A stretch of DNA of 64,000 nt from positions 62,001-126,000 of the forward strand of contig NZ_JAKZAM010000001.1 of NCBI RefSeq assembly GCF_022538055.1. Direction: 5' to 3'. A program made the position numbers and the translations under genes. The notes beneath the pieces are model-generated. The model was given only the letters and a program-made list of their open reading frames with translations. It made no database searches and was not told where the DNA came from. The stretch's first letter is position 1, and every line of letters begins with the position of its first letter. This document shows positions 8,841 to 17,208 of this stretch, in pieces. The DNA is from Cognataquiflexum nitidum. GTDB taxonomy: Bacteria > Bacteroidota > Bacteroidia > Cytophagales > Cyclobacteriaceae.

Positions 8841-9758
8841 ATGTCAGAAAATGCCTCTGTGAAGGATTACTTCATGCTCCATTTTATCGTGGCAATCTGG
8901 AGCATTACTGCCATTCTCGGGATATTGATCAGTATCGCTTCCATTGAATTGGTGTTTTACCGGACGCTGATTGCTTCAGCCATGTTGGGACTTATTTTCC
9001 TTTGGAAAAAAACCTCCATTAGGGTCTCCAGATCCGAGCTGTTCAAAATCATCGGCACAGGCTTCCTCATTTCTATCCATTGGATTCTGTTTTTCTGGGC
9101 GGCGAGGGTTTCTACAGCTTCTGTTTGCTTGGCAGGGATGGCGACGACCTCCCTTTGGACGGCATTTCTCGAGCCTATCATCAACAAGAAAAAGATCAAA
9201 GGATTTGAAGTTTTTTTGGGACTGCTGGTGATATCGGGGATTTATGTGATTTTCAGATTTGAGTGGGGATATTGGTTGGGATTGTCGATGGCGATCGGTG
9301 CGGCGCTGATGGGGGCATTGTTTTCGGTTATCAACGGAAGGCTTACAAAAAGGCACAGTCCTTATGTCCTCACATTCTATGAGATGTTTGGCGCCTGTGT
9401 TTTTGCATTCATGATGCTTCCGGTATATGCTTTTTTCTTTGCCGAAAATGGGCTTCAGCTCATCCCTGCACCGATGGATTGGTTGTGGTTGTTGATTTTG
9501 AGTGGAATCTGTACGGTTTATGCCTTTTCTGTTTCGGTAGAACTGATGCGGAGGATTACAGCCTTTGCAGTCAACCTGACTGTCAACCTTGAACCTGTCT
9601 ATGGGATAATGCTGGCGGTGTTGATTTTGGGAGAAAGGGAAAAAATGACCGGAGGGTTTTATCTGGGGACTTTGATTATTCTGATTTCGGTGCTGATCTA
9701 TCCTATATATAATTACATTCTAAAAAGGAGAATGGCCAAGAGAATGTTGGGATCTTAG
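8841..9758 (+). CDS. EamA/DMT family membrane transporter
   Basis: About 305 residues from the ATG at 8841, which follows directly after the stop of the upstream gene. A longer frame from 8796 would run 44 nt into that gene and adds residues with no family match. The sequence contains ten predicted membrane helices arranged as two EamA repeats, with glycine-rich turns and TTSLWTAFLEP at the end of repeat one and VNLEPVYGIMLAVLILGE in repeat two, the typical drug/metabolite transporter signature. It ends in a basic tail (KRRMAKRML). Substrate unknown. Probably cotranscribed with tgt and the LptG-like gene. Confidence 0.9.
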   Translation: MSENASVKDYFMLHFIVAIWSITAILGILISIASIELVFYRTLIASAMLGLIFLWKKTSIRVSRSELFKIIGTGFLISIHWILFFWAARVSTASVCLAGMATTSLWTAFLEPIINKKKIKGFEVFLGLLVISGIYVIFRFEWGYWLGLSMAIGAALMGALFSVINGRLTKRHSPYVLTFYEMFGACVFAFMMLPVYAFFFAENGLQLIPAPMDWLWLLILSGICTVYAFSVSVELMRRITAFAVNLTVNLEPVYGIMLAVLILGEREKMTGGFYLGTLIILISVLIYPIYNYILKRRMAKRMLGS

Positions 9759-9813
9759 CTCAAAACGGGGAGATTTTCCCAAGGTCGTCGTGCTTTTTAA
9801 GTACAAATTCCTG

Positions 9814-9874
9814 ACTTTAAGGGAATGTAATCCTTTGAAGTTATAACTTTACGGGAATATAATCCTTTAAAGTT
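9814..9874. repeat. Duplicated palindromic intergenic repeat (two units of about 30 nt)
   Basis: Two near-identical units lie head to tail at about 9814-9842 and 9845-9874. Each is itself an imperfect inverted repeat: an outer arm ACTTTA is matched by its partner (T)AAAGTT, and inside it sits GGGAATxTAATCC. The second unit has the better palindrome, with AACTTTA at one end and TAAAGTT at the other. There is no coding frame. The structure suggests either a regulatory dyad or a dispersed repeat unit; the window shows no further copy that I found. Confidence 0.6.
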
Positions 9875-10006
9875 AATAGCTTGAATTTGAGCCTTCACCA
9901 AGTCAGAATCCTCGCTGGCTTTCTTGCATTTATGGGGTTTTTCTAGTTTGAAAGTGGAGTCAAGCCAAGGGCAAAAGAAATTCCAAATGAGTAGTGAGAA
10001 TAGAGC

Positions 10007-10339
10007 TCAAAAAGTGGTAATCTCTTTCAAAGTAGTCAATGCCAATTTCAATTCTTCGTCTGTGATATTTCCGATTTTTTGAATCAGTCTTTGTTTTGAA
10101 ATTGATCGGATGTGGAAAACCAACATTTCAGAAACATCCTTCAGCCCGTTTTCAGGATTTGGGGAAATGATGGGGTTGCCGGTATAGTTTTTGATTTTTG
10201 TTGTAAGGGGCATTGCGATTACTATTTGCAGGTATTTGTTCAGCAAATTGCCACTGATAATCACCACCGGTGGAAAGCCGGCTTGTTCGCTTCCCTGTAC
10301 TGGGTCAAGACTCGCGTACCAAATCTCACCTTGCTTCAT
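10007..10339 (-). CDS. Type II toxin, MazF/PemK family endoribonuclease
   Basis: 110 residues, the normal size for MazF/PemK toxins, which cleave single-stranded mRNA at short motifs. Seen: the N-terminal strand MKQGEIWYASLDPVQGSEQ (the GE-I-W and P-x2-G-x-EQ signature), PPVVIISGNLLN, the IAMPLTTK strand, and the C-terminal helix ITDEELKLALTTLKEI. Its start overlaps the end of the antitoxin gene by 14 nt on the same strand, the usual antitoxin-first toxin-antitoxin order. Confidence 0.9.
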   Translation of the reverse strand: MKQGEIWYASLDPVQGSEQAGFPPVVIISGNLLNKYLQIVIAMPLTTKIKNYTGNPIISPNPENGLKDVSEMLVFHIRSISKQRLIQKIGNITDEELKLALTTLKEITTF

Positions 10340-10568
10340 CAGGCAGTTGTTTGAGGTAATCAGCCATTCCCTCTTCAGCGAGGCTGATCATTTCTTCATC
10401 TTCCGATGAAGTCTTATAGGATTTGACATATTCAGCCCTTCGAAGATGTTCAAGATAAATTCTGAGTGCATTTTCGATCAGCTTGTTTTTGGGCAAGGCG
10501 AGTTTTTTTGCTTGGTCAGAAAGCATTTCAAGCAAGTCGTCAGGCAGTGAACTTGTAAATGTTGACAT
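10326..10568 (-). CDS. Type II antitoxin, ribbon-helix-helix type
   Basis: 80 residues directly upstream of and overlapping the MazF-type toxin gene. The N-terminus MSTFTSSLPDDLLEMLSDQAKKLALPKNKLIENALRIY (positions 1-38; only its pattern matters) fits a ribbon-helix-helix DNA-binding fold: a short beta strand followed by two helices. The remainder is acidic (SSEDEEMISLAEEGMADYL), as expected for a flexible toxin-wrapping tail. By family knowledge such proteins neutralise the toxin and repress their own operon. Confidence 0.85.
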   Translation of the reverse strand: MSTFTSSLPDDLLEMLSDQAKKLALPKNKLIENALRIYLEHLRRAEYVKSYKTSSEDEEMISLAEEGMADYLKQLPDEAR

Positions 10569-10890
10569 GATGTTTTCAATTGGTATTCAAAAATGGTATT
10601 TATAAAATATAAATACGAATCCTATTTAAAATTAACCTTCAAACAAAATTCTGTATCCCATTGTTTATTATTAATTCTATGTCACAAATTATTCCTTTTC
10701 CATTTGAGGGAAATTTTTATTTTGAATTTGAAATATCATCTATTTTCATGTTGGAGGTGAATACACTGCAATGGGCGGTATCCTTGAGACTTCATTATTG
10801 TTTTCCACTTTGTTTGAGAAACATTTCGTTTATTCGGTTTTTTTTTTTTTAGTTTCAACAAATTATTGTTCTACATAAATTCCAAAAATT
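10569..10890. other. AT-rich intergenic region between divergent units
   Basis: About 320 nt between the antitoxin start (minus strand) and the small secreted-peptide gene (plus strand). A 63-codon frame at 10661-10852 exists but has no recognisable start context, domain or codon bias, and its end runs into a T tract of 14 bases near 10840-10853. Promoters for both flanking units must lie here; no clear consensus pair could be assigned. Confidence 0.4.
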
Positions 10891-11088
10891 ATGAAAAAAC
10901 TAGTGTTTTCAATTTTCTTAAACATCTTTATGATGTTACCTTTTCTTTCTTTTACTGACGCAAAGGCACAAAGGCTTTTGATTTTAGATAGGCAAGAGAT
11001 AGTATGGCAGCCTAATGGAAGCTATTTGGTATACGATGTTTGTTATTATGGGCCGGGCTTTTGTGGGGATGGTGGTCCTCAAAATTGA
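10891..11088 (+). CDS. Small secreted peptide precursor, Cys-containing, upstream of beta-propeller lipoprotein
   Basis: 65 residues starting MKKLVFSIFLNIFMMLPFL. A basic N-terminus, hydrophobic core and the sequence TDAKAQ indicate a signal peptide with cleavage near residue 27, leaving a mature peptide of about 38 residues. The mature part ends in a short Gly- and Cys-rich tail, YDVCYYGPGFCGDGGPQN, with the only two cysteines of the mature peptide seven residues apart (C-x6-C). I recognise no domain. It lies 28 nt before the 6-bladed beta-propeller lipoprotein gene. The arrangement recalls the small NVEALA-type peptides found beside similar propeller lipoproteins in other Bacteroidota, but that motif is not present here. 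Confidence 0.7.
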   Translation: MKKLVFSIFLNIFMMLPFLSFTDAKAQRLLILDRQEIVWQPNGSYLVYDVCYYGPGFCGDGGPQN

Positions 11089-11115
11089 TTTAGGACCTTA
11101 TTTTTAAATCTAAAT

Positions 11116-12321
11116 ATGAGTCTGATAATTCAAAATCTCCAAAATCTTTTGCGTTTTTCTATTTCCGGAATTTGCTTATTAACATGTGTTTTTTTCTTTT
11201 CGTGTCAATCAAATACTAATTCTGTAAATGATTTAAAGAATGAAAAAGATTTGGAGGTTTTTTTGCTTAGGGTGGAAAATGAGTTTGGTTTTAATTTTCC
11301 AAATTCGCTGCAATTGGAGTTTGTAACACCTCTTGAGACTACAGCGGCTTCTATTATAGGCACATTTCAAAAGCTAGTTGTTTCTCCCGACAAAGAAGAA
11401 TACTTTATCTGGGATAGTAAGCAATCAAGAATTTTGGTTTTCGACCGAAAGGGTAATTTGAATAGAGTCCTAGATAAAAAAGGTCCTGGACCGGATGAAT
11501 ATTTGGACATCAGTGATTTTCAGGTCAATTTCGTAGAAGGTGTTTTAGAATTGATTGATTACAGAAGAATTGTAAAATACGACCTGAATACTTTTGAATA
11601 CATAGGAGAGGTATCATTGAGGGAAGTCAAAGGAGATGTCAATTTTAGGTATTTTGTCAATATAGATGGAGTTTATTATCTCTGGACCAATATTCCTCAA
11701 AATCAAAGGAATATTCAAAATGATCTTGGAAGCTTAGCTAATTTCCATCTTGTCAGGAAGGATGGGGATTCCACTTCATATTTTGTTCAAAAAGAGTTTG
11801 GGATATTGGGCGATCAGAGATTCTATTCTGCTGACGAGCCGGGCGAATATAATATCTCACCGGTTTTGGGAAATAACAACATTCTTAGAGTTAAAAAAGA
11901 CAGTGTTTTTATAAGTTTTAAATTTAAGTTTGAAGATCATAAATCCATGCCTTTGTCGGAATTTGAAAATTGGCAAGGAAGCGCTATACAGATGTTAGAG
12001 AATGATTATTTTAAGTTTTTGACAAATATCAGAGAAACAAAACAACACATATTTTTTCAGTTTGCAGGAAAAGGAACTGCTTATTATGTACTGATGGATA
12101 AAACCAGGAATGAGATAATATCTATAGGAAGGTCAAAAAGCCTACTTCCAAATATCATTCTTTCTGATAGAGATAACTTTTACTGTTTCATTTATCCTGA
12201 ATTTTTGAAGGAGTATTACAAAAATGGAGAGGATTTTAGTAACCATCCAATCTTGAAGTCAATTGATATTGATGCTTTAGGAAAAGATGACAATCCAATC
12301 CTAATTAAATTCAAGCTCTAA
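11116..12321 (+). CDS. 6-bladed beta-propeller lipoprotein
   Basis: 401 residues. The N-terminus has a hydrophobic segment (GICLLTCVFFFSC) ending in a lipobox-like Cys, followed by a Gln/Ser/Asn-rich linker, so it is a predicted lipoprotein. The body shows the repeated pattern of the Bacteroidota 6-bladed beta-propeller family (DUF5128/DUF4934-like): ILVFDRKGNLNRVLDKKGPGPDEY near residue 115, with the diagnostic GxGPxEY, then a chain of strand-turn-strand units. The molecular function of this family is unknown. It is preceded by the small secreted-peptide gene in the same orientation, probably in one transcript. AT-rich codon use is somewhat stronger than in the neighbouring housekeeping genes. 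Confidence 0.82.
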   Translation: MSLIIQNLQNLLRFSISGICLLTCVFFFSCQSNTNSVNDLKNEKDLEVFLLRVENEFGFNFPNSLQLEFVTPLETTAASIIGTFQKLVVSPDKEEYFIWDSKQSRILVFDRKGNLNRVLDKKGPGPDEYLDISDFQVNFVEGVLELIDYRRIVKYDLNTFEYIGEVSLREVKGDVNFRYFVNIDGVYYLWTNIPQNQRNIQNDLGSLANFHLVRKDGDSTSYFVQKEFGILGDQRFYSADEPGEYNISPVLGNNNILRVKKDSVFISFKFKFEDHKSMPLSEFENWQGSAIQMLENDYFKFLTNIRETKQHIFFQFAGKGTAYYVLMDKTRNEIISIGRSKSLLPNIILSDRDNFYCFIYPEFLKEYYKNGEDFSNHPILKSIDIDALGKDDNPILIKFKL

Positions 12322-12361
12322 CAAAGACAAGCCAAATTCATAAAAAAATCCTATTTCCAAT

Positions 12362-13168
12362 CTACATCACCCCTTCAAAAACGAAATATTCCTTGTCCCA
12401 TTCTTTTGCCTCAGGCTTGTGTTCAAACAATCCAAAAACCGTAGAACCGGAACCGGACATTGCTGCGTAATAAGCCCCAAGATCATATAAGGATTTTTTG
12501 ATGGCTGCCAATTCAGGATATTGAGGAAAAATACTTTTCTCAAAATCATTTTGCAGTTCGGTTTTCCAAAGAGTTTTGTCCTTCAGGATTTGGGCAAGAT
12601 CCTTTTCCGGTTTTTTGGGACTTACTCCTGCATACGCTTCTTTGGTGCCGATATGGATGGGAGGCTTGACGAGCCATAGATGGTTCCCTTTCAGGTCTAC
12701 TTCCGCAGGTTCCATGATTTCGCCTCGGCCTGTTGCGATTTTTGGGGTATTGTCGATAAAAAAAGCGCAGTCACTTCCAAGTTGAGCCGCATAGTCCTCC
12801 AAAAACCAGTTTTCCAGATGCAGGTCAAAGAGGTTGTTCATCAGCCTCAGCGCAAAAGCCGCATCGGCAGAACCGCCGCCAAGCCCGGCACCCATGGGAA
12901 TATTTTTGTGTAAATGAATATGGACATTGGGCAGGTCATTGAAATCTTTCCTCAATAATTTGAAGGCTTTCAAGATCAGGTTGTCTTTCTCCTCTCCAGG
13001 AATGGAAAGTCCGGAAGTATCAAACACCGTTTTATTTGACAGGATCATTTCCAAGGCATCATACAGCGGGATGGGGACCATGCAGGTTTCGATGTCATGA
13101 TAGCCGTCTTTCCTCTTGGCAGTGATGTGAAGTCCTAGGTTGATCTTTGCATTTGGAAATGAAATCAT
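12362..13168 (-). CDS. ispE: 4-diphosphocytidyl-2-C-methyl-D-erythritol kinase
   Basis: 268 residues, a GHMP-family kinase of the MEP (non-mevalonate) isoprenoid pathway; it phosphorylates CDP-methylerythritol at the 2-hydroxyl. Seen: an N-terminal FPNAKINLGLHI with the catalytic Lys/Asn region, the GHMP ATP-binding glycine loop PMGAGLGGGSADAAF near residues 91-105, and the C-terminal AAMSGSGSTVFGLF motif. It stands alone on the minus strand between the lipoprotein gene and the ilv leader. Confidence 0.96.
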   Translation of the reverse strand: MISFPNAKINLGLHITAKRKDGYHDIETCMVPIPLYDALEMILSNKTVFDTSGLSIPGEEKDNLILKAFKLLRKDFNDLPNVHIHLHKNIPMGAGLGGGSADAAFALRLMNNLFDLHLENWFLEDYAAQLGSDCAFFIDNTPKIATGRGEIMEPAEVDLKGNHLWLVKPPIHIGTKEAYAGVSPKKPEKDLAQILKDKTLWKTELQNDFEKSIFPQYPELAAIKKSLYDLGAYYAAMSGSGSTVFGLFEHKPEAKEWDKEYFVFEGVM

Positions 13169-13593
13169 GAGAGAAAACAGGTTTTGTTGGTTTTTGAATC
13201 GGATTTTTCAGCTTTGAAATTAGAATTTAAAATTGGATTTGCTGATTCTTTCTCCGCTTAGGGTAATGAAATTTTTGATATTCTGACAATTTGTGAAAAT
13301 GAGATTCCCGATTCGGTTATGTCGTTTTTTTGCTTGTTTGGGGGTTGAATAGTAATTATCCATATCCATTGTTGAATTTGATACCCGATTATTTTTCTTT
13401 TGAAAAAAATTCAAAAAAATTAACTTTTGGTTAGTGATATGTGAAATCAATACATTCTTTTGATTTGTGAATAAATATGAGTCTAGGATAGGTAAAAGTT
13501 TTACATATGTCCATTTTGCCAAATAAAATACTATACATAAAACTTTTTCATTCATTATAAATATATGTTTGGCATAAAAAATGAAATTAAATA
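13169..13593. other. AT-rich intergenic region upstream of the ilv leader
   Basis: About 425 nt with no supported gene. A minus-strand frame of 111 codons at 13220-13555 opens and closes inside it but is low-complexity (Asn/Lys/Phe/Ile), has no domain, and looks like chance in AT-rich DNA. The region probably contains the ispE promoter; the ilv promoter begins at its right edge. Confidence 0.45.
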
Positions 13594-13624
13594 TTGTATC
13601 TCTGGAAATAGAGGTTTAATATTG
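13594..13624 (+). promoter_or_regulatory. Predicted promoter of the ilv-leu operon
   Basis: A -33 type TTG (13594-13596), a 20-nt spacer, and TAATATTG (13617-13624) match the Bacteroidota primary sigma consensus TTG / TAnnTTTG with one mismatch. Transcription would start near 13630, about 30 nt ahead of the leader-peptide ATG. The call is supported by its position in front of the attenuator, not by experiment. Confidence 0.5.
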
Positions 13625-13659
13625 TACCACGTTAGCCAAACAAAAAAGAACCACACCAC

Positions 13660-13716
13660 ATGTTTCAAATAGTCACTCCTCTAAGCTTTATTATTCTCAT
13701 TTGTAATAAACACTGA
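13660..13716 (+). CDS. ilv leader peptide (attenuator control peptide)
   Basis: An 18-codon frame, ATG at 13660 to TGA at 13714-13716, reads MFQIVTPLSFIILICNKH. Eight of the 18 residues are branched-chain (Ile ×5 counting ATA and ATT codons, Leu ×2, Val ×1), with a run I-I-L-I at codons 11-14. This is the composition expected of a control peptide for an ilv/leu operon. The stop codon is the first base triplet of the antiterminator arm (13714-13721), so a ribosome that finishes the peptide covers that arm, while a ribosome stalled on the I-I-L-I run leaves it free. The peptide itself probably has no function after translation. Confidence 0.75.
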   Translation: MFQIVTPLSFIILICNKH

Positions 13717-13763
13717 GGCACCTGACATATTTGACCTACAACCATACAATGTTAAGTGCCTCA
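13714..13763 (+). promoter_or_regulatory. Antiterminator helix of the ilv attenuator
   Basis: TGAGGCAC (13714-13721) is exactly complementary to GTGCCTCA (13756-13763), giving an 8-bp helix with a 34-nt loop. The right arm overlaps the left arm of the terminator hairpin (13754-13761), so the two helices exclude each other. The left arm begins at the stop codon of the leader peptide. This is the geometry of ribosome-mediated attenuation as known from the trp and ilv leaders of other bacteria. Confidence 0.75.
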
Positions 13764-13783
13764 GATGATGGGGCACTTTTTTT
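13754..13783 (+). terminator. Intrinsic terminator of the ilv attenuator
   Basis: AAGTGCC (13754-13760) pairs with GGCACTT (13772-13778), extendable by a T-G pair inside, followed by a run of seven T (13777-13783). It lies 30 nt before the ilvD start codon, so it would stop transcription before the operon unless the antiterminator helix forms. Confidence 0.8.
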
Positions 13784-13813
13784 ATAAACCTATTAAACCA
13801 ACCTGAAGTAACC

Positions 13814-15490
13814 ATGAGTTTGAAAAAACACAGTTGGGAAATCAGTCAGAATGAAGAACATCCCGCAGGCAAAGCCATGCTATATGCCACGGGAATGTCT
13901 GATAAACAGATGAACCAGCCCTTTGTAGGGATAGCGAGTTGCGGCTATGAAAGTAACCCCTGCAATATGCACCTCAATGACTTTGCCGGTCTGATCAAGG
14001 AAGCTACAAGAGCTCATGGTTTGACCGGTTTGGTTTTTAATACCATCGGGATTTCTGATGGAATTTCTATGGGAACCTCCGGGATGCGGTATTCATTGGT
14101 GTCGAGAGAGATCATTGCCGATTCCATCGAATCCTTTATCCTTGGCCATTCTTTTGACGCCTGTGTCGCCGTGGCCGGCTGTGATAAAAACATGCCCGGA
14201 GCGATCATGGGGATGTTAAGGATCAACAGGCCATCGATCATGGTATATGGTGGCACTATCCGTTCCGGAAATTACAAAGGAGAAAAGCTGAACATCGTAT
14301 CTGCTTTTGAAGCCTATGGCAAAAGAGTAAAGGGTGAACTCAGCGATCAGGATTATCAGGGAGTGATTGAGAATGCCTGTCCCGGTGCAGGTGCCTGTGG
14401 CGGGATGTACACTGCCAACACCATGTCCTCAGCCATAGAAGCAATGGGCATGTCTTTGCCATACAGTTCTTCGACTCCTGCCACCGCAGATGAAAAAATG
14501 GCTGAGTGCAGGGATATTTCCAAATACATCTCCATCCTTTTGGAAAAAGATATCAAGCCAAAGGACATCGTCACAAAGAAAAGTCTTGAAAATGCAGTCC
14601 GGGTGGCAGTTGCACTTGGAGGAAGTACCAATGCTGTTTTACATATTTTGGCTATTGCCAAAACTGCAGGAGTGGATTTTACACTTGATGACTTTGCAAG
14701 AGTGAATCATGAGACCCCCTTGATAGGTGATTTCAAGCCCTCAGGTAAATTTCTGATGGAAGACCTTTTTGAGCAGGGAGGACTTCCTGCTTTTATGAAA
14801 TATTTATTGAATAATGGCATGCTTCACGGCGACTGTATGACAGTGACCGGAAAAACCGTTGCAGAAAATCTTTCAGATATTGAGCCTGTGGTACCATCTA
14901 TGGTGAATGTGATCCATCCTTTGGAAACGCCACTGAAAGAAACGGGACATCTTTGTGTACTTAAAGGTAATCTTGCCCCTGAAGGCTCTGTGGCGAAAAT
15001 TACCGGAAAAGAAGGAAAATCCTTTACAGGTCCTGCCCATGTTTTTGATTCTGAATTGGAAGCAAATGAGGGGATCAAAAATAAATTGGTAAATAAAGGA
15101 GAAGTCATTGTCATCCGCTATATAGGTCCAAAAGGCGGCCCTGGGATGCCGGAGATGCTGAAACCTACCTCCATGATTATCGGTGCCGGTTTGGGTGCGG
15201 ACGTTGCTTTGATCACTGATGGTAGGTTTTCCGGTGGTACGCACGGATTTGTTGTTGGTCATGTGACCCCTGAGGCATATTCCGGAGGACCTATTGGTCT
15301 TATTCAAAACGGCGACATCATCACCATCGATGCGGATTCACTGACTTTGAGTTGTGCTGTGAGCGATGCCGAAATGGCTGAAAGGAAGAAGCATTGGAAA
15401 AATAAGGATTTGAGTGATCTCCAGGGAACACTCAAGAAATACAACAAACTCGTGTCCTCCGCTTCGGAAGGATGTGTGACAGATAAGTAA
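13814..15490 (+). CDS. ilvD: Dihydroxy-acid dehydratase
   Basis: 558 residues. An iron-sulfur enzyme that dehydrates 2,3-dihydroxy-3-methylbutanoate/pentanoate to the 2-keto acids in valine and isoleucine synthesis. Seen: three cluster-type cysteines C50 (GYESNPC), C123 ([11 protein letters not shown]) and C195 ([16 protein letters not shown]), and the C-terminal [17 protein letters not shown] motif with the catalytic Ser region. First gene of the operon, 30 nt after the attenuator terminator; ilvB follows after 19 nt. Confidence 0.98.
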   Translation: MSLKKHSWEISQNEEHPAGKAMLYATGMSDKQMNQPFVGIASCGYESNPCNMHLNDFAGLIKEATRAHGLTGLVFNTIGISDGISMGTSGMRYSLVSREIIADSIESFILGHSFDACVAVAGCDKNMPGAIMGMLRINRPSIMVYGGTIRSGNYKGEKLNIVSAFEAYGKRVKGELSDQDYQGVIENACPGAGACGGMYTANTMSSAIEAMGMSLPYSSSTPATADEKMAECRDISKYISILLEKDIKPKDIVTKKSLENAVRVAVALGGSTNAVLHILAIAKTAGVDFTLDDFARVNHETPLIGDFKPSGKFLMEDLFEQGGLPAFMKYLLNNGMLHGDCMTVTGKTVAENLSDIEPVVPSMVNVIHPLETPLKETGHLCVLKGNLAPEGSVAKITGKEGKSFTGPAHVFDSELEANEGIKNKLVNKGEVIVIRYIGPKGGPGMPEMLKPTSMIIGAGLGADVALITDGRFSGGTHGFVVGHVTPEAYSGGPIGLIQNGDIITIDADSLTLSCAVSDAEMAERKKHWKNKDLSDLQGTLKKYNKLVSSASEGCVTDK

Positions 15491-15509
15491 TTTTAAATCA
15501 TCCAATTCT

Positions 15510-17192
15510 ATGGTTAGAGGAGCAGACATCGTAGTGAGATCCTTGATCGCCGAAAATGCCGAATTCATCTTCGGTTATCCCGGCGGTGCAATTATGCCGG
15601 TTTATGATGCATTGTATGATTATAGTGATCAGATCAAGCATGTGCTGACACGTCATGAGCAAGGAGCAATCCATGCTGCGCAGGGTTATGCACGGGTTTC
15701 CGGTAAAGTAGGAGTCGTACTTGCCACTTCCGGTCCGGGCGCTACTAACCTTATTACCGGTCTCGCTGATGCTCAGATTGACAGCACTCCTCTAGTCTGT
15801 ATTACAGGACAAGTGGCTGCCCACCTTTTGGGTTCAGATGCTTTTCAGGAGACTGACGTGATCGGGTTATCTATGCCCGGTACCAAATGGAATATTCAGG
15901 TCCGAAGGGTGGAGGATATTGCTCCTGCCATCGCCAAGGCATTTCATATCGCAAAGACAGGAAGACCAGGTCCCGTTTTGGTGGACATTACCAAAAATGC
16001 ACAGGTAGAGTTCGGTGAATTCAACTATGAACCTTGTTTCGGGATTAGGTCATACAGACCCTATGTCAACATCAATCCTACAGCCATAGCTGCGGCAGCC
16101 CAATTGATCAATGATGCAAAAAGACCGTACGTCCTTTATGGACAAGGTGTAATCCTTGCCAATGCCGAAAAAGAGCTAAAAGAATTTTTGGATAAATCAG
16201 GAATACCGGCTGCTTCCACGCTTCTTGGATCGGGGGCCCTTTCCCAGGATCATCCTTCCTATGTCGGCAAACTCGGCATGCATGGCAACTACGCACCAAA
16301 TCTTCTGACCAATCAATGTGATATTTTGATAGCCATCGGGATGAGGTTTGATGACAGGGTTACCGGTGACTTGAAGCGGTACGCCAAGCAAGCCCAAGTC
16401 GTCCACCTGGAATTGGATCCATCTGAGATTGATAAAAATGTAAAATGTGCAGTTCCGGTTTTGGGAGATTGCAAGCAAAGCTTGCCCTTATTGACCGATG
16501 CGGTCAACTCCAATACCCACCATGAATGGTTTGAAAAATTCAGGGAATTGGACAAAGAAGAAAAAGCAGCCGTCATGTCCTATGACCTGGAATCGACCCA
16601 TGGAGGATTGCATATGGGGGAAGTCATCCAATTGATCAACCAGTTTAAGGATGAAAACGCTATTCTCGTGACAGACGTAGGCCAGCATCAAATGATCTCC
16701 TGGAGGTATTTTAATTACAAAGAATCCAGAACCCAAGTCACTTCAGGTGGTCTTGGTACAATGGGTTTTGCCCTTCCTGCGGCTTTGGGAGCGCAATTAC
16801 ACGATTTTAAAAGACAGGTAATCTGTGTAGTTGGAGACGGAGGAATACAGATGACCATTCAGGAATTTGGAACCATCATGCAGACCAAAGCTCCTGTCAA
16901 AGTAGTCCTTCTTAACAACAACTACCTGGGAATGGTAAGGCAGTGGCAACAGCTTTTCTTTGATAAAAGGTATTCTTTTACAGAACTTGAAAATCCCGAT
17001 TTTATCAAAATAGCTGAGGCCTACAAACTCAGAGCGGTGAAAGTGACAGAGAGACACGAGTTGAAGGAGGCAGTCGCCCAAATGATTTTGCATGAAGGAC
17101 CGTTTTTCCTTGAAGTTGTCGTGGAGAAAGAAGACAACGTGTTTCCGATGATTGCGACCGGCTGCTCGGTTGAAGAGGTAAGGTTAAGCTAG
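15510..17192 (+). CDS. ilvB: Acetolactate synthase, large catalytic subunit
   Basis: 560 residues. A thiamine-diphosphate enzyme that condenses pyruvate with pyruvate or 2-oxobutyrate. Seen: the FGYPGGAIMPVYDAL start with catalytic Glu50 (RHEQGA), the FAD/quinone-like middle domain, and the ThDP-Mg motif running from GDGGIQMT to NNNYLGM at about residues 441-470. Length and domain order are standard. ilvN follows after 16 nt. Confidence 0.98.
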   Translation: MVRGADIVVRSLIAENAEFIFGYPGGAIMPVYDALYDYSDQIKHVLTRHEQGAIHAAQGYARVSGKVGVVLATSGPGATNLITGLADAQIDSTPLVCITGQVAAHLLGSDAFQETDVIGLSMPGTKWNIQVRRVEDIAPAIAKAFHIAKTGRPGPVLVDITKNAQVEFGEFNYEPCFGIRSYRPYVNINPTAIAAAAQLINDAKRPYVLYGQGVILANAEKELKEFLDKSGIPAASTLLGSGALSQDHPSYVGKLGMHGNYAPNLLTNQCDILIAIGMRFDDRVTGDLKRYAKQAQVVHLELDPSEIDKNVKCAVPVLGDCKQSLPLLTDAVNSNTHHEWFEKFRELDKEEKAAVMSYDLESTHGGLHMGEVIQLINQFKDENAILVTDVGQHQMISWRYFNYKESRTQVTSGGLGTMGFALPAALGAQLHDFKRQVICVVGDGGIQMTIQEFGTIMQTKAPVKVVLLNNNYLGMVRQWQQLFFDKRYSFTELENPDFIKIAEAYKLRAVKVTERHELKEAVAQMILHEGPFFLEVVVEKEDNVFPMIATGCSVEEVRLS

Positions 17193-17208
17193 GAATGAAA
17201 CTGAATTT

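Noticed and set aside
10661..10852. 63-codon plus-strand frame before the secreted peptide
   Set aside because: No domain, unusual Phe-rich composition, ends in a poly-T tract; not supported as a gene.
13220..13555. 111-codon minus-strand frame upstream of the ilv leader
   Set aside because: Low-complexity Asn/Lys/Phe/Ile composition from AT-rich DNA, no domain, no start context; treated as chance.
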